Shown in pieces: positions 1-5,477 of a stretch of 5,520 nt of DNA. This DNA comes from Rhodothermia bacterium (GTDB lineage Bacteria; Bacteroidota; Rhodothermia; Balneolales; Natronogracilivirgulaceae). The stretch spans positions 1 to 5,520 of the forward strand of contig SKUI01000164.1 of NCBI GenBank assembly GCA_007122185.1, written 5' to 3'. The translations under genes and the position numbers were made by a program. Below the pieces are notes generated by a model, which saw only the letters and a program-made list of their open reading frames with translations, searched no databases and was not told the DNA's origin. The number at the start of each line of letters is the position of its first letter. Positions within the stretch are counted from its first letter, which is position 1.

Positions 1-94
1 CAATTCCACATTGTAGGCTCATAATCTTTCGTGTAATCTTATACTTTCAAAAACAAACTGCAGACAAATTTCAATCCGGGGACAGGCATTACGG

Positions 95-154
95 ATCCAA
101 CCAGTAACCATCCAACCAGTATCAAGCCAACCACAATTAATCCAAACATGTTTG
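95..154. repeat. Four degenerate 15-base tandem repeats across the phosphatase stop codon
   Basis: Consecutive 15-base units begin at 95, 110, 125 and 140. Units 1 and 2 share 13 of 15 bases (both start ATCCAACCAGTA). Units 3 and 4 keep the CCAA core but match unit 1 at only about 9 and 8 positions. The array covers the last codons and stop of the phosphatase gene (stop at 137-139) and runs into the downstream spacer. Because the period is a multiple of three, one minus-strand frame reads it as a hydrophobic pentapeptide repeat of the form VGxxx. Function unknown; it may simply be a microduplication that decayed. The rest of 1-136 holds no terminator, tRNA or convincing gene. Confidence 0.6.
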
Positions 155-823
155 GCTGATAACTTTTTTTTCCGGCAGGAGCAGGGCGCTCAGGTTTCCG
201 TAACCACGACCGGTAAAGACGCATCCGGTATCAATAGCCATTTTTCGATCTTCTATCAGCGGTTCCCTGACAGGAGTGTGTCCGAAAATCACCGGTTTTT
301 CCCACACCACGGCCTGGTGAACGTGACTGCGCTCCCAAAGTGCCGTGTGCGCAATGTCAGGTGAGGCGAGCTGTTCCTTGACGCTGCGCTCCGGATCAAG
401 TCCGGCATGGATGAACAAATAGTCAGGCGTTTCGAACCACAACCGGCCTTCCGCAAGGAAATGCCTGTGGTCATCGGGGATCTGCACCGGATCTTTGACC
501 TGATATGATTCCAGCGTCTCAAGACCGCCATTGATCATCCAGAATGTGCGCTCACCGGTCTGGATCGCATCCGACAGCATACTTTCATGATTGCCACGCA
601 GAAAAATGCAGTTGTGGTCCAGGCCGAACTCCATGACGGCATCCACAACCCCGCGTGAGTCAGGACCGCGATCGATGTAGTCGCCAATGAATACATGTAT
701 CCGATCGCGATAGGGGCGGATTTTTGCAAGCAGCGCCTTCAGTGATTCGGCACAGCCATGAATATCGCCGATGGCAATGTACTTGCTGTTGTCAGTCCTG
801 TATTCTCTGTTGCTGTTATCCAA
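137..823 (-). CDS. PPP-family metallophosphatase (serine/threonine protein phosphatase-like)
   Basis: A 228-residue calcineurin-like phosphoesterase with the complete motif set of the PPP family: GDIHG (19-23), GDYIDRG (47-53), GNHE (77-80), HAG (139-141), GHTP (181-184) and IDTGC (197-201). In the family these Asp, His and Asn residues hold a di-metal centre that hydrolyses phosphoesters. The size and compact layout resemble bacterial PrpA/PrpB and lambda phosphatase, which act on phosphoproteins, while relatives cleave diadenosine tetraphosphate; sequence alone does not settle the substrate. No signal peptide or membrane segment is visible, so it should be cytosolic. The start is TTG: no ATG or GTG occurs in frame between the upstream stop (851-853) and the first catalytic motif. 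It lies 14 bases downstream of nusB on the same strand and is probably co-transcribed with it. Stop codon TAA. Family assignment is firm, physiological role unknown. Confidence 0.93.
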   Translation of the reverse strand: MDNSNREYRTDNSKYIAIGDIHGCAESLKALLAKIRPYRDRIHVFIGDYIDRGPDSRGVVDAVMEFGLDHNCIFLRGNHESMLSDAIQTGERTFWMINGGLETLESYQVKDPVQIPDDHRHFLAEGRLWFETPDYLFIHAGLDPERSVKEQLASPDIAHTALWERSHVHQAVVWEKPVIFGHTPVREPLIEDRKMAIDTGCVFTGRGYGNLSALLLPEKKVISQTCLD

Positions 824-837
824 TCGGCAGGAAAATT

Positions 838-1464
838 CTAAGGTTTCTTTTTATTCGGCGGCCGCTTGATCCGGGGTTTTTTCGGCGGCTTCTTCTCCGG
901 ATCGCGTCCCGGACCGACCGCCTGATCCATCATCGTATCCGGATCGGTCGTATTTTCATCATCACTGGCAGCACCCTCGTCATCTTTGACCCCGGATTTT
1001 TTTTTGCGGGCGGGGAGGTCCACAAGTCCTCTGCCTTCTTTCTTCAGTTTGCCCTCGTTCTGGAGTGAGAGCACAACGGCATCCAGGATTCCGTTCACGA
1101 AGGGGCCGGATCGTGCCGTGGAGTATTTCTTGGCAATTTCGATGGCTTCATTGATGCTCACCTTGGTGGGAATATCCTCAAAGGTGAGTATTTCCGTGAT
1201 GGCCATCTGGAGGATGATATGGTCCACCATGGCAAGGCGTTCAATCTCCCAGTTGGCAATGTGATCCCTGATGATCTGATCTGTTTGCTCCCGGTTGTCT
1301 GACGTGCGCAGAAACAGGCGTTCGGCAAAATCACGTCCGAATGCATCCTCGCGGAATTCAGGTTTTACTATGGTATCAAGAACATGTTCCAGGGAAAGAT
1401 CGCCGACAGTAAGGGCATACATCGCCTGCATGACGGTCTCCCGGATTTTACGCCTGTTGGACAT
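838..1464 (-). CDS. nusB: Transcription antitermination factor NusB with charged C-terminal tail
   Basis: NusB is a small all-helical RNA-binding protein that, with NusE (ribosomal protein S10), binds boxA in nascent rRNA leaders and promotes antitermination and rRNA maturation. Residues 1-140 are the NusB fold: a basic N-terminus (SNRRKIRETVMQAMYAL), a central DHIILQMAITEIL helix, and the family signature NEAIEIAKKYSTARSGPFVNGILD at 105-128, with the KV(S)INEA and FVNGILD blocks intact. The usual family length is about 130-160 residues; this protein has 208. Residues ~141-208 form a low-complexity tail: basic (KKEG...ARKKKSG), then acidic (KDDEGAASDDENTTDPD, 160-176), then strongly basic and proline-rich (EKKPPKKPRIKRPPNKKKP, 190-208). 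The ATG has no Shine-Dalgarno sequence. Stop is TAG. The 55-base gap to the upstream glycosidase stop shows no clear promoter or terminator, so the source of its transcript is open. It probably leads an operon with the phosphatase. Confidence 0.95.
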   Translation of the reverse strand: MSNRRKIRETVMQAMYALTVGDLSLEHVLDTIVKPEFREDAFGRDFAERLFLRTSDNREQTDQIIRDHIANWEIERLAMVDHIILQMAITEILTFEDIPTKVSINEAIEIAKKYSTARSGPFVNGILDAVVLSLQNEGKLKKEGRGLVDLPARKKKSGVKDDEGAASDDENTTDPDTMMDQAVGPGRDPEKKPPKKPRIKRPPNKKKP

Positions 1465-1519
1465 AAGAAAATTGGTAATACTGCTGTAGTGTTACAAACC
1501 TGAAAAGATAAGCATTTTT

Positions 1520-2353
1520 TTACTTCAGCAGCATCATCTTTTTCCGCTGCACAAACGGTCCGGCGGTGAGTTCATATATGTAGGTGCCCGATGCAAATCC
1601 CGATGCGTCGAAGGAGACGGTGTGAACACCCGGCTGGCGCTCCTCGCTGACCAGCGTCTGGACCGGCCGGCCGAGGATGTCATACACCATGAGCCGCACA
1701 TGGGCCTGCTCCGGCAGCTCAAAACGGATGCGGGTGTCCGGATTGAACGGATTCGGGTAGTTCTGAGCCAGATGAAAGCGCGCAGGAAGATCGCCGGGCT
1801 CATCCACAGAAACATCCTCCACAATGGCCACCCGGGCCGTGTCGGTGGCATCTTCATAGTGCGCTACCACATAACCCTCGCTGAGAGCGTGCGCCAGGAA
1901 TCCGCCGCGGCCGTAACTGGCTTCGAGTCCGCCGCCGACTTCCCAGGTGACCTCGCCCTGCGGAATTTCCAGCGGGTCGTCCCACAGGTCAAAGCCCTGC
2001 ACGAAAAAATTGAAATTGTCGCCGGGTTCCACTTTCATCTCTCCCGGTTGGATACGGATGTGCCCGAACACTTCACCGTCATAGGGCTCAGAGACGGCGA
2101 TCATGGCACTGGCGACGTTCCTCTGCCAGTCGGAGTCGGTAGGGCGATGCACCCACTCGTCATTGACGATCAGGGTGCTGGAGCCGCCGCCGTCCAGGTT
2201 GACGGCATTCCACGCCCCGAAATCCCTCATGATCTCGGCCATCTCCATCATATTGGCACCCCGGCTTGCCGTCTGGCGTCCGTCGACCACAACAAACCAT
2301 ACCCGGCTTTTGTCCTTGTTCATGCCAACCGCGGAGCGCGGATGGCGGTACAT
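1520..2353 (-). CDS. C-terminal part of a phosphodiester glycosidase with T9SS type A sorting domain
   Basis: This is the distal half of the gene whose proximal half lies at 2360-3616. The frame is identical and is separated only by TAG-CAC-AAC. The ATG at 2353 is probably just the first methionine after the stop, because it falls inside the conserved RHPRSAVGMNKD block of the NAGPA (DUF2233) catalytic domain. Segments: VVVDGR (residues 21-26) and NLDGGGSS (52-59), both hallmark motifs of this family; an Ig-like beta segment at about 98-178; and a T9SS type A C-terminal domain at about 193-277 beginning AQNYPNPFNPDTRIRFELP and ending QRKKMMLLK. In the family this CTD directs export across the outer membrane by the type IX system and is removed or used for surface anchoring. 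By itself this piece lacks a signal peptide and half the catalytic domain, so it should be non-functional unless the TAG is read through. Stop is TAA. Confidence 0.8.
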   Translation of the reverse strand: MYRHPRSAVGMNKDKSRVWFVVVDGRQTASRGANMMEMAEIMRDFGAWNAVNLDGGGSSTLIVNDEWVHRPTDSDWQRNVASAMIAVSEPYDGEVFGHIRIQPGEMKVEPGDNFNFFVQGFDLWDDPLEIPQGEVTWEVGGGLEASYGRGGFLAHALSEGYVVAHYEDATDTARVAIVEDVSVDEPGDLPARFHLAQNYPNPFNPDTRIRFELPEQAHVRLMVYDILGRPVQTLVSEERQPGVHTVSFDASGFASGTYIYELTAGPFVQRKKMMLLK

Positions 2354-2359
2354 GTTGTG

Positions 2360-2362
2360 CTA
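2360..2362 (-). other. In-frame amber stop interrupting the glycosidase gene
   Basis: Minus-strand codons read CAG TTT TAG CAC AAC ATG TAC CGC CAT CCG CGC, giving EGFQF-stop-HNMYRHPRSAVG. The frame is open for 418 codons before and 279 after. Both flanks belong to one conserved region of the NAGPA domain: the GGGPRLI-EGVEGF part before, RHPRSAVG and DGR after. One substitution from CAG, TCG, TTG, AAG, GAG, TGG, TAC or TAT would explain it, as would a base-calling error. TAG also ends nusB in this window, which argues against global reassignment of TAG. Confidence 0.85.
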
Positions 2363-3616
2363 AAACTGAAATCCTTCGACTCCTTCGAACGTTGACGGAA
2401 TCCGGCCGTCGGTGATCAGGCGCGGACCGCCGCCCATGAGCTGCGCCACGTATCCGTCAATGGATTCGCTCTGCAGGTCCAGGCGCACCGTGTCGCCGAC
2501 CGACACATTTTCGCGGAGAAAGGCCTTGGCATCGCCATGCCCCGAGACCACCACGTGTCCCGGCGGAATCTCCATGTCTCCAATGTGGTGCTCCTGTTTG
2601 ACGACCACCAGGTCTGTAACCCCGTCGTATGTCAATTCTGTTATGGGTTCAAGCAGGATCTCGTTCCCGTACTCGTTCGTGCCGGTCGAATTGCCCCGCC
2701 AGTTGTCATACAGGACCATGAAATCCGTGGACCGCCCGATATTTCGGCCGGTGAAAGCCATGTCCAGCGTATCAACGATGATGGAACCGGTTACCTGTTC
2801 GCTGAAAGCCATGGTGACGCTGAGCGTGTCACCAATGGTCAAGGTGTCAACAAGGGTGGATGCGATCGGTCCGTGCGCCGAAAGGACATAGTGGTCACGG
2901 CCGGGTATGGTCATGGAACCCTCGCCGATCTCCATCTCTCGGGTGACAAACCGCAGCGGCTTGCCGACCTGCATCTCGTCCAGCAGTTCCAGCTCAATCT
3001 CCACACCGTTTTCATCGGTGCGGGTGTTGTTGCCGAAGTAGTGGTTGTAGAGAACGGCCCGGCCGCTGGTGCGCTGCTGGTTGACGGCGGTGATGGGAAT
3101 CCGTACGCCATTGGACAATACCGCCTGTCCCGCAAAACTGAGCATGTCCACAAAGGGGATGCCTTCGGTGGTTAAGCCGAACTGGCTGCGGGAGTACGAC
3201 TTGCCAATGACGTATTCGTTGTCCTTGATCATCAGGTTGCTGACATAGGTATACGGATTGGATGCATCCCTTATCCCGAAATAATCGCCATTGATGGCCC
3301 CGATGACCTGATGGTCTTCGCTATGGTAGTTCCGGGCCATGTTCTGGGTGTTGGTGAAGGCCGTCCCAAGAGTATTGTTGGAAAGGGTATTGCGGATACT
3401 GACATTGGGCCGGGCGATGTTGATCTCCAGGGCCGATATGCGGATAGGGGTGTAAATGGAAGTATCCACGATCCGTATGAAAAAGAATCCGTCAGCCACT
3501 TTCGTGCGTGTGGTGTCGGCAGCGTGGGTTGACTGCGCCTGGCTGGAAAGCATTATTGCCAGGGCAAAGAATACGGCGGAAAGAGAGTGTAGTGTAGATG
3601 GTATCGTTCTGTTCAT
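2360..3616 (-). CDS. N-terminal part of a secreted phosphodiester glycosidase (NAGPA domain), truncated by TAG
   Basis: A 418-residue product starting with a typical signal peptide: basic MNR, hydrophobic core LSAVFFALAIMLSS, likely cleavage near THA-AD at 32-33. The NAGPA/phosphodiester glycosidase family includes the mammalian enzyme that uncovers mannose 6-phosphate by removing GlcNAc; bacterial members are mostly uncharacterised secreted hydrolases of sugar-phosphodiester bonds. Visible landmarks are VIGAINGDYFG (104-114, the family's INGxYF block), two tandem inserts at about 186-269 and 298-381, and MGGGPRLITDG (394-404). The frame stops at EGVEGFQF, before the RHPR, DGR and NLDGGGSS motifs that finish the catalytic domain. 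Those motifs follow in the same frame at 1520-2353. The intact protein would be about 697 residues, exported by Sec and then T9SS. The gene starts 115 bases after cysM with no Shine-Dalgarno sequence and no clear promoter. Family assignment good, substrate unknown; probably a pseudogene in this sequence. Confidence 0.8.
   Translation of the reverse strand: MNRTIPSTLHSLSAVFFALAIMLSSQAQSTHAADTTRTKVADGFFFIRIVDTSIYTPIRISALEINIARPNVSIRNTLSNNTLGTAFTNTQNMARNYHSEDHQVIGAINGDYFGIRDASNPYTYVSNLMIKDNEYVIGKSYSRSQFGLTTEGIPFVDMLSFAGQAVLSNGVRIPITAVNQQRTSGRAVLYNHYFGNNTRTDENGVEIELELLDEMQVGKPLRFVTREMEIGEGSMTIPGRDHYVLSAHGPIASTLVDTLTIGDTLSVTMAFSEQVTGSIIVDTLDMAFTGRNIGRSTDFMVLYDNWRGNSTGTNEYGNEILLEPITELTYDGVTDLVVVKQEHHIGDMEIPPGHVVVSGHGDAKAFLRENVSVGDTVRLDLQSESIDGYVAQLMGGGPRLITDGRIPSTFEGVEGFQF
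2474..2725 (-). repeat. Internal repeat copy B in the glycosidase (residues ~298-381)
   Basis: Second copy of the insert, running from TDFMVLYDNWRGNSTGTN to SVGDTVRLDL. This copy keeps the wording usual for the insert in NAGPA-domain proteins (GNSTGTNEYG, then IPPGHVVVSGHG and VGD), so copy B is probably the ancestral-type element and copy A the more derived one. The ~28 residues between the copies (about 270-297) include SEQVTGSIIVDTLDMAFTGR. Confidence 0.75.
2810..3061 (-). repeat. Internal repeat copy A in the glycosidase (residues ~186-269)
   Basis: The encoded segment runs from RAVLYNHYFGNNTRTDENG to TIGDTLSVTM. It aligns with copy B at a nearly constant offset of 112-113 residues: VLYNHYFGNNTRTDENGVEI against VLYDNWRGNSTGTNEYGNEI, then a MTIP/MEIP turn, VLSAHG against VVSGHG, and IGDTLSVTM against VGDTVRLDL. 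Similarity is clear in protein, while the DNA has diverged, so the duplication is old. Confidence 0.75.
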
Positions 3617-3656
3617 AACAATATCACTGGTGAATGGGTCCCTGAAATAAAATGTG

Positions 3657-3679
3657 AGCGGAGCTACCGCTTGTTGCGG
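3657..3679 (-). other. Two overlapping, mutually exclusive hairpins between cysM and the glycosidase gene
   Basis: On the minus strand CCGC-AACAA-GCGG (3679-3667) is followed by AGCGG-TAGCT-CCGCT (3671-3657); both use the same GCGG, so only one can form at a time. The second stem is followed by CACATTTTATTT, a broken U-rich run. This could be a weak terminator for cysE-cysM, but the stems are only 4-5 base pairs. Nearby, ATGATACTGG (3682-3691) and ATAATACTGG (3707-3716) form an imperfect direct repeat of unknown meaning. Confidence 0.25.
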
Positions 3680-3731
3680 CGATGATACTGGCGATGATTA
3701 CACTGTATAATACTGGAAAAACGGGAAGATT

Positions 3732-4619
3732 TCACTCGATATCCTCAAAAAGCGGAGAACTGAGATAGCGGTCTCCGATATCGCACGTAATGCAGACGAT
3801 GAGTCCGTTCTCCAGCTCGCGGGCCAGCCTGACGGCCGCGGCAAGGCAGCCGCCACTGCTCATTCCGGCGAAAATCGCCTCCTCGCGGGCCATGCGCCGG
3901 GTCATTTCGGTGGCCTCCTTCTCGCTGACATCGATGGTGCGGTCGACGCGTTTCGGGTCGAATATCTTCGGCAGGAATTCGGGCGACCAGCGCCGTATGC
4001 CGGGGATCTGCGATCCTTCCGTGGGCTGCACGCCGACAATCTGCACCGCCGGATTCTGCTCCTTGAGATACCGCGACACGCCCATGATGGTGCCGGTGGT
4101 GCCCATGGAGGAGACGAAGTGGGTGATTTTTCCTTCCGTATCCCTCCATATCTCCGGACCGGTGGTGCGGTAATGCATCCGGTAGTTATCCGGGTTGGCA
4201 AACTGGTTGAGCTGGTAGTATTCGCCGGTGGCGGCCATCTCGTCGGCGACCGTGCGCGAGTATTCGATGGTGCCCTCCGCCTTGGTGAGAATCACTTCCG
4301 CACCGTAGGCACGCATGGTCTGGATCCGTTCCCGCGTCGAATTTTCCGGCATCACAAGCGTCATGTGCAGGTTTTTCAACCGGGCGATCATGGCCAGAGC
4401 AATGCCCGTATTCCCGCTGGTTGCCTCCACGATCTTGTCGCCCGGCTTGATGTCGCCGCGTTCCAGCGCTTCATTCAACATGCCAAATGCGGCCCGGTCC
4501 TTGACACTGCCGCCGGGGTTGCGGCCCTCCAGTTTACAGTAGATCGTTACATCCGGAGAGTCCGGGATGTGCTGCAGCCGGACGATGGGTGTGTTGCCGA
4601 TAAGCTGTTCAAGGATCAT
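3732..4619 (-). CDS. cysM: Cysteine synthase B (O-acetylserine sulfhydrylase, PLP-dependent)
   Basis: This enzyme replaces the acetyl group of O-acetyl-L-serine with sulfide (CysM types also accept thiosulfate) to form cysteine or S-sulfocysteine in the cytosol. All 295 residues fit the fold-type II PLP family: IGNTPIVRL (7-15), GSVKDRAA (37-44) with the PLP-binding Lys40, the TSGNTG substrate loop (67-72), the GTTGT phosphate-binding loop (173-177), and SSGG (254-257). CysM-type markers distinguish it from CysK: the start MILEQLIGNTP, TTGPEIWRDTEGKITHFVSS (152-171), GIRRW (207-211) and the closing CDIGDRYLSS (279-288), all close to the E. coli CysM pattern as I remember it. It starts 9 bases after the cysE stop with no Shine-Dalgarno sequence (the spacer is AT-rich, ending GATATT), so it is translated from the same message, possibly by coupling. 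Stop TGA. No missing catalytic residue. Confidence 0.94.
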   Translation of the reverse strand: MILEQLIGNTPIVRLQHIPDSPDVTIYCKLEGRNPGGSVKDRAAFGMLNEALERGDIKPGDKIVEATSGNTGIALAMIARLKNLHMTLVMPENSTRERIQTMRAYGAEVILTKAEGTIEYSRTVADEMAATGEYYQLNQFANPDNYRMHYRTTGPEIWRDTEGKITHFVSSMGTTGTIMGVSRYLKEQNPAVQIVGVQPTEGSQIPGIRRWSPEFLPKIFDPKRVDRTIDVSEKEATEMTRRMAREEAIFAGMSSGGCLAAAVRLARELENGLIVCITCDIGDRYLSSPLFEDIE

Positions 4620-4628
4620 AATATCAAA

Positions 4629-5462
4629 TCAATGTTCTTCCATGTTGTGATGCTGTTCCTTCCTGGATTTGCGGTTTTCCTGGTGAGCAATGTAGGTGAT
4701 ACGGGACCAGGGCGGGACGCTCGAAGTGAGCCACACACTTCCGCCGATGATGCTGTGCCGGCCGATAACCGTGTCGCCGCCCAGAATGGTCGCCCCGGCA
4801 TAGATTACCACGTACTCCTCAATGGTGGGGTGCCGCTTGACAGCCGCATCCTCCTTGCGAACACTCAAAGCCCCGAGTGTGACACCCTGGTAGATTTTCA
4901 CATGGTCGTGGATTTTCGTGGTTTCGCCAATGACCATCCCGGTCCCGTGGTCGATGCAAAAGTGTCTGCCGATACTCGCTCCCGGGTGGATGTCGATCCC
5001 GGTGTGACTGTGAGCGTTTTCGGTGATCATGCGGGCCAGAAGCTTATACCCTTTGCCATAGAGGAAATGGGCAATCCGGTAGGATGTGACCGCATAGAAT
5101 CCGGGATAGGTGCGCACGACCTCGGTCCGGCTTTTGGCCGCTGGATCCCCTTCGTATATGGCCTGCACGTCCATTTCCAGCATCTCCTTTAGTTCCGGCA
5201 GGGCCATCCAGAAATCCCTTGTCACTTCTTCCACATCGGCACTCGGGCACTCCGAGCATTTACGAAGAATCTGGCAGAACTCCTCTTTCAGTTCGTAGCT
5301 GAGTTGTTCCAGTTCATTGACAGAATGGAACCGGGTGTTGCTGAATTCGGGAAACAGGAAGCCCAGAAGCCGGTTGAAAAATGCAACGACCAGAACGGGG
5401 GAAGGGCAGCGCGCTGCCTTGCGGTGCTCCTCAAAAAGTTTTTGCAGGTATGTCTTGTCCAT
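4629..5462 (-). CDS. cysE: Serine O-acetyltransferase
   Basis: It transfers acetyl from acetyl-CoA to the hydroxyl of L-serine, the committed and normally cysteine-inhibited step of cysteine synthesis. The 277-residue length is that of full CysE-type enzymes. Residues 1-~140 are the helical N-terminal domain that drives oligomerisation (including MDVQAIYEGDPAA, 97-109, and YPGFYAVTSYRIAH, 119-132). Residues ~150-250 form the left-handed beta-helix of hexapeptide repeats: GIDIHPGASIG, CIDHGTGMVIGET, VKIYQGVTLGALS and TILGGDTVIG. Asp157, His172 and His211 occupy the places of E. coli Asp143, His158 and His193, the catalytic and serine-binding residues. The protein ends in a charged tail finishing NMEEH; it lacks the C-terminal isoleucine that inserts into CysK in the classical cysteine synthase complex. 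The ATG is preceded by a TATATTTG box 7 bases away and no ribosome binding site. First gene of a cysE-cysM unit. Confidence 0.95.
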   Translation of the reverse strand: MDKTYLQKLFEEHRKAARCPSPVLVVAFFNRLLGFLFPEFSNTRFHSVNELEQLSYELKEEFCQILRKCSECPSADVEEVTRDFWMALPELKEMLEMDVQAIYEGDPAAKSRTEVVRTYPGFYAVTSYRIAHFLYGKGYKLLARMITENAHSHTGIDIHPGASIGRHFCIDHGTGMVIGETTKIHDHVKIYQGVTLGALSVRKEDAAVKRHPTIEEYVVIYAGATILGGDTVIGRHSIIGGSVWLTSSVPPWSRITYIAHQENRKSRKEQHHNMEEH

Positions 5463-5469
5463 ATGAATT

Positions 5470-5477
5470 CAAATATA
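5470..5477 (-). promoter_or_regulatory. Candidate Bacteroidota-type -7 promoter element for cysE-cysM
   Basis: The minus strand reads CAATATATTTGAATTCAT-ATG. TATATTTG matches the TAnnTTTG -7 consensus of Bacteroidota exactly. Only 7 bases separate it from the cysE start, so transcription would begin at or just before the ATG, giving a leaderless or almost leaderless message. I see no matching TTTG or TTG at the usual -33 position, which lowers confidence. The remaining bases to the window end (5478-5520) hold no gene start I can support. Confidence 0.4.

Noticed and set aside
1..22. Possible start of another minus-strand gene (ATG at 20-22)
   Set aside because: Only seven codons are visible before the window ends, with no supporting promoter or motif.
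11..60. A tRNA-like CTCATAA anticodon-loop sequence near the left edge
   Set aside because: No flanking anticodon stem, T-arm (GGTTCAAATCC-like) or acceptor pairing is present.
841..900. GCGGCCGC palindrome near the nusB end as a terminator
   Set aside because: On the minus strand it is followed by an A-rich run and lies inside the nusB coding sequence; on the plus strand the T-run precedes it.
2354..2359. A frameshift or intergenic boundary between the two glycosidase pieces
   Set aside because: The codons run TAG-CAC-AAC-ATG in one frame, so there is no shift and no real spacer; the ATG at 2353 is inside a conserved block and not a natural gene start.
1622..2395. A 257-codon open frame on the plus strand opposite the glycosidase C-terminal part
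   Set aside because: Antisense shadow; the minus strand carries clear DGR, NLDGGGSS and YPNPFNP motifs, while the plus frame has none.
4119..5192. A 357-codon open frame on the plus strand across cysM and cysE
   Set aside because: It lies wholly antisense to two well-conserved enzymes, shows no recognisable domain, and is explained by their codon usage in GC-rich DNA.
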